Shown piece after piece: positions 45,576-56,210 of a stretch of DNA of 64,000 nucleotides (its first letter is position 1; each line of letters opens with the position of its first letter). Source of the stretch: Didymella arachidicola (taxonomy: Eukaryota > Ascomycota > Dothideomycetes > Pleosporales > Didymellaceae); NCBI GenBank assembly GCA_016630955.3, contig CM049988.1, positions 2,356,001 to 2,420,000 on the forward strand. Direction: 5' to 3'. The translations under genes were made by a program, and so were the position numbers. Below the pieces are notes generated by a model, which worked only from the letters and a program-made list of their open reading frames with translations, was not told where the DNA came from and searched no databases.

Positions 45576-46414
45576 CTAGAAGCGCTCACGAGATGGATCG
45601 TGTAACTGGATGCGCTCGCTCAAGTCCACTGGCATAGGTTCTTTCTCGGCCGCAGCTATGCGCGATGCTCGGGTCTTCCTGCGTATACTTGCTTGTACCG
45701 CGAAGAGAGCAAAGATGATCAGTGACAATAGAATCAGAGCGATCTGAATCCATTTGACAGCAACCTGAATTTCGTCAGCAAGAGTTCGCAAAGATCCTGG
45801 GGACTACATACTGCCTCGCCACAGCCCAGCGCAGCACTGTCTCGATCGCTCCTCTTGGTCAAGTACTTAGGGAGGAAGTTGCAAGCTGCCACTTCTCTTG
45901 TGCAGTACTTATTCGAATTGAATTTACCGGCCATCTGCAGTGTCTCGGACCTACATCCAAACGCATCATCGCCTTTGTTGGTGTAATCAAGGATGATAGC
46001 CGCTAGGGCCGTGACGGCACCGACAAGGGACGTTACAACCACGGCGAGAATCCAGAAACGGCGTTTGTTCTACACGTGTTAGCGTATCTGATCCTCGAAC
46101 TTCTTCGTGGCACATACGGTTGCGTCGAACGTGTCCATGTCCGGCTTCCGTAGCTGTGCCCATGCAATGAGCGCCACGACGGCAGCAGTCAAGCAGAGGC
46201 ATCCAGAAACGATGGTCGCGTCGGTATCACTCTCCGTGAAGTAGACAATAGTCTCATCGATTGTGGATGAGCTCGTCTGTACTTTGACGCCTCGAGGTGT
46301 TATCCAATCGCCGATGATCCAGTAGTGCGTCGTCAAAGCCACCGAAACTAGTGACAGAAGGAAGAAAAGTATCGATGGCACGATTGCCAGTGTGAGCAGC
46401 TTCCTAAATTCCAT
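45576..46414 (-). CDS. Four-span membrane protein of unknown function
   Basis: Three exons, 46414-46118, 46069-45812 and 45764-45576, join in frame (introns 48 and 47 nt, all phase 0) to 247 residues. Four hydrophobic spans are predicted: about 6-28 (LLTLAIVPSILFFLLSLVSVAL), 67-86 (TIVSGCLCLTAAVVALIAWA), 104-126 (FWILAVVVTSLVGAVTALAA) and 190-209 (WIQIALILLSLIIFALFAVQ). The loop between spans 3 and 4 has four Cys (GCR, YC, AACNF, LGCGEA), which could form disulphides if it faces the lumen or outside. The short C-terminus is basic and then polar. Topology resembles fungal tetraspan proteins in general, but I see no Sur7, MARVEL or tetraspanin signature. The start ATG is chosen because the longer frame has no other ATG. 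Confidence 0.65.
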
Positions 46415-47648
46415 GTTGATTGTCCCCTGTCGCACTGCAGGCGTAGCAGTTATTGAGATAATGCAGAAGGCGGGAAGAGGATCAGGACAAGGGCTTGGAC
46501 AGGTTCAAGTACCAACGTGATCATATGGGACCATGCGTTTTCCTGTTGCCAGCCTTCCTGAGCTCGTGGTCACCGAACAGCGAAGCTTGACATGGCTAGG
46601 CGCTGCACTTGTTTATCCGCCTTTTGCGCTTTGTCGTCCGGCGCCATGCTTAAATCGAATAGTGGATTGGTTTCGGACGATTGGATACGGTGACCATTCT
46701 ATGAGGCTTGGGCTTGCCTTGATCAGGCCGCGCGGCTTACTCGACGGTGTATGTCGGCCTAGCGAACCCAGCCACGTTGCGGCAATTAGGGCTGGCGGAT
46801 GCAAACTTCGGGAGAGCGTCCATGGGTTATTAGATCATCGAAAAAAGAAGGGGTTGCATACAAAACAAGGTCGTCATTTCCTTCGAGCCTAGGCGAAGCG
46901 TTGGCTGTGCGTGAGGACTTGAACCTCATGAAAGGGTCTGTGGCTTGATTTTTGGGAAGCGGGGGCGAGGATCCACCTGAGCATTGCCAAGGAGCCACCA
47001 ACTGCCAGGTCCCGGGCTATCCTATTCTCTCCTCTCGTACAACGCACGAGTACGATACACCCAAAGTCGGAAGGTCAAAGTCGTGACGACGCAACGGCCA
47101 AACCTGTGCACCGACAGGATTTGATGTGCTGATGAGAGCAGAGCTAATAATAAATACTCATACAACTCTACACGACCCCGGGAGGTCCGGTCCGGCTTAC
47201 TCCGGCCGCCCCTGCATAGACCCACACCAGCGCTCTCCTCAGGACCACACTCTGACCCCTCACTAGATATGCTGCAGCGAGCATATCTTCGTTGTTAATC
47301 ACTTGTACGGTTGTACCTGCATACGATGCGATGCCAAGCTCAGATTGAGAGAGGGGGTTTTCCTTTAAAGAACCACTTGATCTGTCTTTGATGCGATGAT
47401 GTCGAGGAAACGCCGTTTCGATTTCATGCTGCCATCTACGTTTCTATCAAGGTATTGATGTTACGAGCGACTTGTACAAGAGTCTGGGAGGTTTCTGGTA
47501 CTGAGGCATGGTGAGCGTTGGACAGCTTATGATCCCGAAACGAAGCAGAGGCTGCGTGCTGATGGTCATACTCGCAATTTCTTCGACCATAGATGCTCAA
47601 GTGGACCACCAATCGCCGAGTCTCAGAGAGAATTCAATGTTATTTGTC
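46415..47648. other. 1.2 kb intergenic region
   Basis: Upstream of the four-span protein gene and downstream of the 47649-48387 gene. I see no gene, repeat or RNA that can be supported. Confidence 0.5.
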
Positions 47649-48387
47649 TCACCACCTCGCCAGTAGATTCGAAATTTCGACAATAGCATCCTCTTCGCGA
47701 TGTCTGGGCAGCGATGGTGCAATGTCGATCGTGAATATGATTCCTGACAGTGCCAGGTTGACCGACACCCTCTTTGCCACCATGGTCGAGTCGGTATATA
47801 CATCTTCCGGGATAGTCATTCCCATTGGCCTGAGCAGCTTCTTCGCATAATCGAGGTCTGCGCTTAGATCGAAAGCCCCTTGGATTGGCGAGAGCGCGAG
47901 CATTGCGTGCTTAGAAGGTGTAACTCTATAGCCGCCATCTTCTCGGATGATCACCGCCAGCTTCTCCTTACATTGTACAGACGATGGACTACCATGAGTT
48001 CCGCTCAACACTGCTTTCCAAATTTTCGAGAACTTTCGCGTAATGCTCGGTAAGACGTACAACAGGACGGTAGTTGCAACGATTGTTAGGCCAGCATGCC
48101 AGTCCGACAGCGCCTTGCCAACTCCGCATGAGGTGCGCGTAACGGCTATGCCAGAGGTCCACTGCTACGCGTCAATTCCGACAGGACTGTAGTACTATGC
48201 TGTACAAACGTACGTTGAGGTCCACCAGGCCCACAGGAGGCATTGGTGCAAGGTACGCACTCGGTGTAGTACTTCTATGGTTATGGATACCATCCCACCA
48301 CGAGGACAGACTCTTGGTCACAAGGATCTCAGACAGGGAAGTCCAGAGCTGTACGCTTTTGATGATATCTCGCGTGATCGTCAACAT
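47649..48387 (-). CDS. Hypothetical membrane protein
   Basis: Two exons, 48387-48214 and 48164-47649, join in frame over a 49-nt intron (GTACGT donor, GCGTAG acceptor) to 229 residues. The joined segment reads VDLNQWTSGIAVTRTSCGVG and then a hydrophobic span AGLTIVATTVLLYVLPSITR, followed by a soluble C-terminal domain of about 140 residues (VQCKEKLAVIIREDGGYRV; AFDLSADLDYAKKLLRPMGM; DSTMVAKRVSVNLALSGIIF). No family recognised. A further 5' exon may lie near 48545-48640, where the minus strand has an exon-like hydrophobic stretch ahead of a GTACGA donor, so the N-terminus may be incomplete. Confidence 0.5.
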
Positions 48388-48987
48388 GATGGTCAGAAAA
48401 GTGGATTGTCAGGAAGAGGTCGTTACTTCACTGACAATGCTGACAAAAGAAATACCTAAATACATTTTACTGTTGTAAGAGACATTCCACTTTCCTTTGA
48501 AACGACCAATGATCGATCAGTTTCCTTCTGACAGGCGCTTCCAGTCCTCAACGTCCGCACACTCGAGTTTCGTACCTGCAAGATAAGCCTGTAGCACATA
48601 GCCCGAGGATAGTAACAGCGCTTAGCCATATACCATCACCATGCAGAAGAATCGGATCGACTCAATGTGTCATTCACACAAAATCGCCGGTGCAGCGAAC
48701 GTGGATAGGAACGGCCGACAAGGCGGCCATTCGCAAGTTCCGACCCGCGCCGCACACTTGCAGATATTGTGTTTCTGCCTACACCATGTCACCACCAGTC
48801 GCACTCCTCCACGAACCAACTTCCCTCAATCATGTGAAGGAGATCTTATCATTCCTATCAGCCTCGGGCGGCACACCAAACATCATCGTCCTCTCAAACT
48901 TTGCTCCTGATTGAGTGATCAGGCTCGCTGATCTTACGTGTCGAAGGCAAAACACAATAGAATGAAGTTTGTTTTGCAGCACAGTTC
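48388..48987. other. Intergenic, possible missed exon
   Basis: Minus strand near 48545-48640 has an open hydrophobic stretch (AVTILGLCATGLSC) ending at a GT donor, which might be an upstream exon of the 47649-48387 gene. A plus-strand frame at 48690-48914 has no recognisable feature. Confidence 0.35.
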
Positions 48988-50791
48988 CTAGACTACGGGC
49001 GGCATCTCCATTTTAGCCACCTCCTTCTTGTACAGTGCTAAGCGCTTCTTATCCAGATCGAGCGATTTCACCACTCCATCCACACCCGCAGAATAAAGTA
49101 CAGCCCAGGCTCTCTCGGCGTCGCTGAGCTCTATCTGTGTGTTTCGGTGCTGCTTCTTTGCAACAGAGAGCTGTTCTTTCTTTGTCTGATTGTCTGCTTG
49201 CAGTTTCTTTTTCTCGGCAGGCTTGCTCTTGGGGACCGCGCGAAGTTTCGACAAAACCAGAGCTTTGGCGGTCGTCAAAGTTTTGATCTTGGTTTCTTCT
49301 GACTGCAGCTTCTTCTCCAAGCTGTCGATTTTGGTATCTAAACTCTTCTCAAGGGCAGCTTGTTTCTTTTTGTGCGCATCGCGTTTCGATTTGTTGCTCT
49401 CCAGCGCTTTGAGTTGGGTGGACAGCTGCTTGAGTCGTGCGATCTCGGTTGAGGTCTTTCTTTCTGTGTTGTTGATCTGCTCATTTAAAAACTTCTGAGC
49501 GGTGATCGTTACAGATTCGAGATGCTCCTTCATGAAGGCAATCCAGATTGGGGCAAGGTCAACGGCCTGCTTATAATGTTTGAGGTTCTTAAGTTCGATT
49601 TCGACATTTTTGACGGAGCGTTGCATGCGCTGCTTCACCGAGGGCACATTCATATACTTGAACACTCCAATTGCCTGTTTATGAATGTCAGTGGATTTTT
49701 GTGAAGTCAAGAGTAGGTATCATACATTGCGTAGAACAGTGAAGTACTCACCAAATTCTGGCCTTGTATGCATCGATCGTTTTGTCGCAAAGTACGAAGT
49801 CCTTGCGATTGCCATCCGAGCCTAGAGCCTGGAAAACCATATCGTTCAGATTCGCTTGTGGTGGAAAGCCAATACCATTATCGGGCTGATTGGGTCGTTG
49901 AGAAACATCCTGCGCATTGAGCGACTGCTTCCAGAACGTATAAAGGAATGGCACTAGAGTTTTATCTTTGGCTGCAGCATACTCTAGGAATATCTTGACG
50001 GTTTGCAACTGGAAACGTCAGCGCGATCCAGGGAGCTTGAAGCAGGCTTGATACACACCTCAACAATGTGCTCTGTGACAAAGTCCGCGTAGTTTGTTGG
50101 TGCCGTCTTCTTATCGACCACTACAAGGTTGTCGATATTGTCACCTGGCACTTTGTAACCCAGGATGTGTTTGTCTAATGACTGTCCGTTGCCTTGATAC
50201 AGGAGCGGAGCCACAGGATAGTCCAAGTTAAGGATATTCATAATCTGGCTGCCGATTTTGGGCTTGAAGGTACGGATGTCCCTTCTATTGACTTCAAGAG
50301 CTATTTTGGGTGGAGAGGTTGGTGCGGGCGCTGAGGCCTGTTCAATCTCTACCACGAAGCCTCTGGCGACAAGAGGATCTTCCGCACCTTCTTCATCGCA
50401 TTCAATATCGAGAAAGCAACCATCAAAAGCCCCCGTTGGATAGGTATCTTAGGCGTGGGCCAAACGATTGGGGCTGAATTCGCAGGAGGGGTTGGCGGAG
50501 ACTTCGGAATGGGCTTAGGTGTGGGTGTCGGCTTCGCTGCAGACTTTGGGGCAGGCTTTGGTGGTGTAGGTTTCTTCTTGGTTGCAAGTTGATGATGTGT
50601 AGAATATCCGGCAACTTCTGACTCCACCAAGGCATCAAGCCGTGCAACAGATCTAGTTTTAGAGTTGCTCAGCGACCCTCTTGAAGTGGAAGATTATCGA
50701 TTTACCTTTCGTGAGAGACGGGAATTGCTTGAATAGTAATCGAGAGGAAACAAAAGAAGAGAGCGAACGTATCAAACAAAGACACCTGCAT
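48988..50791 (-). pseudogene. Secreted protein gene with two frame breaks
   Basis: Exons seen: 50791-50706 (signal peptide, core LFDTFALFFCFLSITIQA), 50652 onwards (a Lys/Pro-rich linker), a conserved segment ending at 50059, 50008-49752 and 49674-48988. Introns at 50705-50653 and 50058-50009 join cleanly. Two junctions do not. Near 50441-50452 the Pro-rich frame runs on while the conserved continuation (TYPTGAFDGCF) lies in another frame, with no good donor to explain it. The 49751-49675 intron has good ends but leaves the last exon out of phase. The region TEHIVELQTVKIFLEY and the AIGVFKYMNVPSV segment resemble, as I recall, the C-terminal module that follows the GH18 domain in fungal killer-toxin-like chitinases and occurs alone in secreted proteins. 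A long coiled coil fills the last exon. Likely a decayed gene, or two base errors. Confidence 0.6.
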
Positions 50792-51702
50792 CTGGACAGA
50801 ATTGTGAGCGTGACCAGCGCGCAACACCTGCTAAGATGACGAGTAGGGTAGCAGTAAAGACTAAGAAATGGTGATGGGGACAGGAATAAAGGGAAGTCAT
50901 CATGCTAATATACTATAAGAATCGAGAGTTCCGCAGGTTCCAAATGCATTGTTCAGAATTTGGTCCATCTAAAGACCAGTCTCGAGTTCCGCTACTCGAA
51001 GTCCGATAGATGAAATTCCGTATGGACTGCATCGACGTGAAGTCCGTAGCGAGGCAAGAAGCTCATCTTTTGAGCCGTGTATATAATAGAATTACAGAGG
51101 CTTTGGCTACTACATCAGGAAATCATGGTATCGATAGGATGAGCTATGCAAGGGTGGAGTTGAGAAGCCGGGCGGTCGTGAGGAATGATCCGGCCAAGGG
51201 TCACTATAGAGTGTAGTCAGAGGCAAAGCGTAAGTTTTAATTATCATGAATACTGAGATGCAGCTTTGTGAGTTGAGAGTGTCGTGCGAAGGTCGACGCA
51301 CTTCGGATGTTGCAGTGCCACTGCACGGTCGCACCACCGGTCGTACCAGAGGAAGAATGAGCGCTATGGAGCGACATAGTCATTTTATCAGACATGCGAA
51401 CACTCAGTGCTCGATCCGCTGTTCGGTGATGGCTGTGCAAGGCTGTCTCGTGATGATTTGCGTAAGCGCGCAAGCTAAGCTGGAAACTGACTAGCTTATA
51501 CGGCGCGGTGAAGGTGCCTAGTCTTGGCGACAGGCACCCGCCCAGTGTGGTCCCATATGAGCCTTGTTATCCACTTGCCCACCCTGTCCACCCGAGCTAT
51601 CTATCCTCCACACTCCCCAGCATACCACACTCCTCAGCATTCACTGATCACGTTCAACAGTCTTTACAACACCGTCCACTGCCTTCAAAGAGACTCGTCA
51701 CC
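50792..51702. other. 0.9 kb divergent intergenic region
   Basis: Between the start of the secreted-protein gene (minus) and the 51703 gene (plus). No gene or repeat is supported. It should hold both former promoters; the last 120 bp before 51703 are C-rich, as in a fungal 5' leader. Confidence 0.5.
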
Positions 51703-52296
51703 ATGGGAGACGTGGGAGATGTTGATCGCATGCGCAGAATTCTTGCAGAAAATCCAAACATCAAATATGGTTTCGTCGTCTTTCGCTGCGTCTATGGAAA
51801 TGACAAGGCATGGGCGAAATTCATGTGGCATCTGAACGAGCGCGTGCGTCGAGCTCTGAAGGAGGAAGGAGCAGAAGAGCTATTTAAGCGTATCGATTAG
51901 TGCGTGCAAGATCATCCTCGACTTTATTTCGCCGACGAAGGAAATATGCGCAGGTACGCGACCTCTATAAGGAGAGTGAGAAATTCACGACTGATCCTAA
52001 ACAGACTGTTCCAGCGATGGATGCGCGAGACCGACGAGGAAGATTACTGGACCGGAACTTCGCGATTCATGGCCTGCGTGATGGTTACCAAGTTCGATTT
52101 GATGTCAGTCTTGAAAGGTCCCCCACCGCACAAGTTTGATACCATCGCCGAACAACACGTCACTCTGGTTTCTGCGAATCGAAAAGAGGGATCGACATGG
52201 GTGTGTCTCTCGTCACTTGTACCGCGAGTGTATTCGCTATTGGATGGGTGTGAATGGGATAACTTTGCGGAGGAGGATGATGTTGCAAGACCTTGA
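51703..52296 (+). pseudogene. Small conserved fungal hypothetical with an in-frame stop
   Basis: A frame of 198 codons from MGDVGDVDRMRRILAENP is interrupted by one TAG at 51898-51900 and otherwise stays open to 52294. The sequence before and after reads continuously: YGFVVFRCVYGNDKAWAKFMWHLNE, then EEGAEELFKRID, stop, CVQDHPRLYFADEGNMRR. This resembles a fungal-specific hypothetical family in which, as I recall, a Trp occupies the stop position (D-W-x-V-Q-x), so TGG to TAG is the simplest reading. A 55-nt intron removing the stop is formally possible (GTGCGT donor at the V-R-R codons, GATTAG acceptor), but it would delete a segment that looks coding. Function unknown. Confidence 0.5.
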
Positions 52297-52664
52297 AGTA
52301 TGTGTAAAGCGAAAGGCGAGATGAGTATGAGAGGCGCATTGGCCGGTTATGAGGCAATCATGATGTTGGCAGCTCCAGTTTCTGTGAAAGCGATCGAGGC
52401 TTTATTTGGTGTATGTCCTACACAATGATGATCTGTTTCATAGGGACACCCGCAAATCTGCTCGGGTGCAGAGGGGATATGCAGCCAACGCGCTTTTACA
52501 TATTGTCTTGTCCATCAGCCAGTACCAGCGCTAGCCCAATGCCGCCTTCTTCAGCCTGATATTTCTTGCGATAATGATTGTTCATGAAAATGCATGCAAC
52601 GTGAACGTGACGGTGTTGCTCACTTTTATCGTCCAACGCATGTGGCCTACCTCTTGTCGGTCCT

Positions 52665-54280
52665 TCAAAGAAAACATGGGATTCTCCAACCATCTTCGAA
52701 GAAATCCCAAACGATAGAGGCTATCATGCGCAATGTCTCACCCTTGACTTCACCATAAATGTTGGTGGTTGAGCACTGGACACTGTGGTCATCAACGATT
52801 GCTACTCCTTTTCCTTTGCAGATTGGCTCGCAAGATTTCCCTTCGTCCAATTTGTGCATGGATATGATTTCGTCATTTGGATAGTGGTGGAAATTGATAG
52901 GACCTCGTAAACATGCCCACGACCATGTCGGAACAAAGTATTTGTTTCGGTGACGTTGTGTCTTCTTTGCGTCCGAGGTCCTGCAGCTAAACCAAGTCAA
53001 GCTACGCCGCAGGTCATCCGCTCACATGCCGGCTCGATATTCCGAAGAGATACGCTGATTCACAAGTCGCGCAAGGCCACCAACAGCGGGAAGCGTGTCT
53101 GTAGAGAAGATAAGTGTTCTCTGTGTGTAACGCTCGATTGTGCGGCGCCAAAGATCGAAAATTTCGTCCCGATTGGGGATTGCAATCAAATCCCAGGCTC
53201 CTCGATCATTTGCAGTGTCCATCCACACCATGGATCTATTCAAGTCCTGGTATGCTTTCTGTTTGTGACATTCCCATAGCATCTGCTGATCCATCCAATT
53301 ATCACCTTCGGTGCGAGTTCGCGCTCTTGTAAGCACCACGCCCGTGATTACAATGGCCCTCGCTCAAGAGAAGCCTCCCAGTCAAAGTCTTCGTTGAGAC
53401 GTTACAGCTTCGGTTGCTCTCGTTTGACACGCACTGCAAAATTACTTGCGACACGGTCGATCTTGGCGTGGAAAAGACCTTCGAAGCATGCCTCGTTCGA
53501 ATTTGCTGCCAGGGTCAGATATGAGTTACGATATATCGTTAGGGCACTTTCGATACTCCAATCCCTCGAATCATCATGAATGATGCAAAGAGAATCGATC
53601 TAGACGTAATCGACCTTGAGATGTGCAGCGATTGCTAAAGCAGTGAAGAAAGGTTGCAGGTAATCCTTCAGGATCAATGCGGACTCGGCGCAAATCCATA
53701 TCCAACAAAGTTGTCGCTGTTTGCGCGACTGCATAGTCCCAACGATGACTTAGTGCGATGTAAGCTTTCGAGGTCTTCTTGCCGGTATCAGCAGGCAAAA
53801 GCCTGATGCTCCTGTGTTGGTTCCATTCACTGACGTCAATGACCCTTGTGGGTCGGAAGAAGCTATCGCCTTCTGCCCAGCAGGCTTGGTGATAGGCCTT
53901 ACAATGTTCGAGGCTTTCTGCGACGGCATCGATTGTCGAAGGTAGCGCGATGCTCAAAGTATGACTGTTTTACCCTACGTGGTGTCACTTCCAGAACCCA
54001 GAGCTGCAAGAGTTGAAATCGAAATGGGTTGTACCTTTAACGCGGATAAAAACGTCACCTGGGTTCATTTTCGACCACGACCAGGGTTTTGGCAGGTCTG
54101 TATTGATGTTTCTGCTCACAGACCACCTCAAAGATGCGCCCAGACATTCTGACCACACTACTGCGTTGTATGGTGTGCTGAATGCTTCCGAGAGCTCGAG
54201 ATGGGTCCAGAGAAACTCGCAGAAGCGACAGCCCCGGTTTGCCGCCACCCACAATGTTCGAAGAGTAATGCGAAAGGTGT
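52665..54280 (-). pseudogene. HET-domain (heterokaryon incompatibility) gene, heavily disrupted
   Basis: Pieces of one HET-domain protein lie in order on the minus strand. An N-terminal Cys segment ANRGCRFCEFLW is near 54235. SLEHCKAYHQACWAEGDSF follows, then RVIDVSEWN and the HET signature AYIALSHRWDYA, then VDYV-stop-IDSLCIIHDD, SYLTLAANSNEACFEGLF, SRAWCLQERELAP, MLWECHKQKA and TWFSCRTSDAKKT with YFVPTWSWACLRGP. The frame changes at least twice, near 53655 and near 53305. Stops interrupt it at several places, including one where the family has Trp (VDYVWIDSLCI) and one before ADDLRRSLTWFS. Intact members trigger incompatibility cell death when unlike strains fuse. Most of the stops are explained by C-to-T or G-to-A changes. 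This copy cannot make a full protein. Confidence 0.8.
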
Positions 54281-54296
54281 TTTGCCCAGGTAGTGT

Positions 54297-56210
54297 TTAT
54301 ACCACTGAATTGGTCTTGAATTTGTAAAATTCTGAGAATAGCACTTGCGAAAGGAGGCTATAGGATAAGCAGGTACCCGCTGTCACGACGGCTGATGCGC
54401 CAGAATTATTGCGCAAATTTCGAAAGTCCCGGGCCCCAATGCTCTTGTAAATTCTCTCCTCGGCGGATTCAATGAGCGCAAGGACTTTGAAATTATTGCT
54501 CTTCTCTGCAAAGTAAAGTGCAATTTTGTCTTTATAAGATAGGCTGCTGATATAGGCTCCGCGCTCCAACGACAAGCTTACCATGGTGGGATCGCCATTT
54601 TTGCATGCTATATGTAAGGGTGGTTTCGTTCCCGTTGATCCGTCGTCGATATCAGCGCCGTGCGCTAGGAGGATGAGTACCGTCTCAGTATGGCCACCTA
54701 AGACCGCGCGCTGAAGAGGTTGAGCTTTCCAGGGCGTCATGCGCTTCATATCGGCTCCACTATTTGGCAACATGTCGACTATTCGGTGGTAACCTAGACT
54801 CACCGCTTGCGCAAGAGTGTTCCTATAGATATGAGATGGGTCCCCCACTTGTCCCAAGGATGCGCTCATGTCGAGCAATTGTCTGACAGGACCTTCGTAT
54901 CCTTTGACAGCAGCGTAATGTAGCAATTCAGCGAGGTGACGAGTGTCATCCTTGTCTGGTACATCCATTTGCCAATGACCTCCTTGAATCAACCGTGCGA
55001 TAATCGATATGCGTCCATGCCAGATCGCCAAAGCAAAGGCAGATTCTGTTCCGAAACGATTTTGTGACTGCTTCACTGTGGCACCAGCCTCCAGTAACAT
55101 CTCCGTCATTGACAAATTTCCGCTAACGACGGCAGCTTCCAATGCTGTTCGCTGATGGAGCAATAAATCAGACCCTGCAACGACGTCGGCTTCTGTACGG
55201 AGAAGTCGCTTGACGACGTCAATGTGGTCACTAATGGCAGCGAATTGCAGAGCGGTCCCTCCTTCTGCTTCATTATCGGTCGATGCCCCTTCCTGCAGAA
55301 GCTTTTCGACAATGTCCAGGTGTCCATTAGAAGCCGCGTACACAAGGGCATCCTTGGAACTATTGAGGTCTAGACCGAAGTCTATGAGCACTTGTATGAT
55401 GTCCATGTGACCGTTTTTCGCAGCTTCAGTCATCGGTCTGCCTTTATCGAGTTTTGCACCGGCCTGCAACAGCGCCCTAACAATAGGTAACGAGCCATTC
55501 GCTGCAGCGATGGATGACGGTGACTGGGGGTCTTCTGTATCTCCATTGGGATCTGCAGCCCGACTCAGGAGTTCTTGGACGACCTCAGAACGACCATGCT
55601 TTGCGGCAAGCCCCAATGAGCGTGTGAAATACCGTGAATTGTACTCAGACGGCGCACTATGATTTAAGAGCAGATTGAGGATCACGGGGTCACCATACTC
55701 GAAAGCATGAGCCATTGCCCGAAACTTCATGGTGTCACCATTCTCGAGAAACTCTCTTGCTTCTATCAGACACTGCTTCCCCGCAGGGTCCTGGGCATTG
55801 AGGAGAGCTTCCGGCGTGTATGCTGACCGTTCTATTTGCAGCTTCTCAGCATTGAGAAGGTTGGCAAATATGTCCAGATGTCGCTCATGCGCCGCGTTTG
55901 TCACTGTGGACGTCTCTGAGTATGTTCGGTCTTTCGCGTGGGTTTGAGCTCCCGCCGCAATCAATCGCCGCACAGCTTCAAGGTTCCCAGCTTTCGCAGC
56001 GCCGGACAGCTAAGACATGGTATTGCGCCTCTGTATGATAGCCTCTTCCTGCACAGCTGCCTTTGAAGAGCCATCTGTAGCGTCAGGGTCGTTTGCTAGG
56101 TCGAGCGCGCGGCGGCCATAGTGCAGTATAAGAACAACGGCTCCCTTTTTGAGAGCTTGTTTTCTATCAAGCTCCGCTGCTGTCAGATCTTCGACCGTCG
56201 GTAACCACAT
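54297..56210 (-). pseudogene. Ankyrin-repeat protein gene with one in-frame stop
   Basis: A frame from MWLPTVEDLTAAELDRKQ at 56210 runs to 54297 and is broken only by a TAG at 56012-56010, giving 636 codons without the stops. Downstream of the stop the frame holds about a dozen ankyrin repeats of about 33 residues, for example LAAKHGRSEVVQELLSRAAD, AAKNGHMDIIQVLIDFGLDL, AASNGHLDIVEKLLQEGAS and AVLGGHTETVLILLAHGADI. The C-terminus has a hydrophobic patch (TAGTCLSYSLLSQVLF). The stop sits just before the first repeat (LSGAAKAGNLEAVRRLI) and could derive from CAG by one C-to-T change. Translation from an internal Met could still give most repeats. It lies directly upstream of the HET relic on the same strand; ankyrin and HET proteins often share loci in fungi. 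Confidence 0.75.

Noticed and set aside
48690..48914. 74-codon plus-strand frame ending SNFAPD
   Set aside because: Reads plausibly but has no family match I can name and no clear exon partner.
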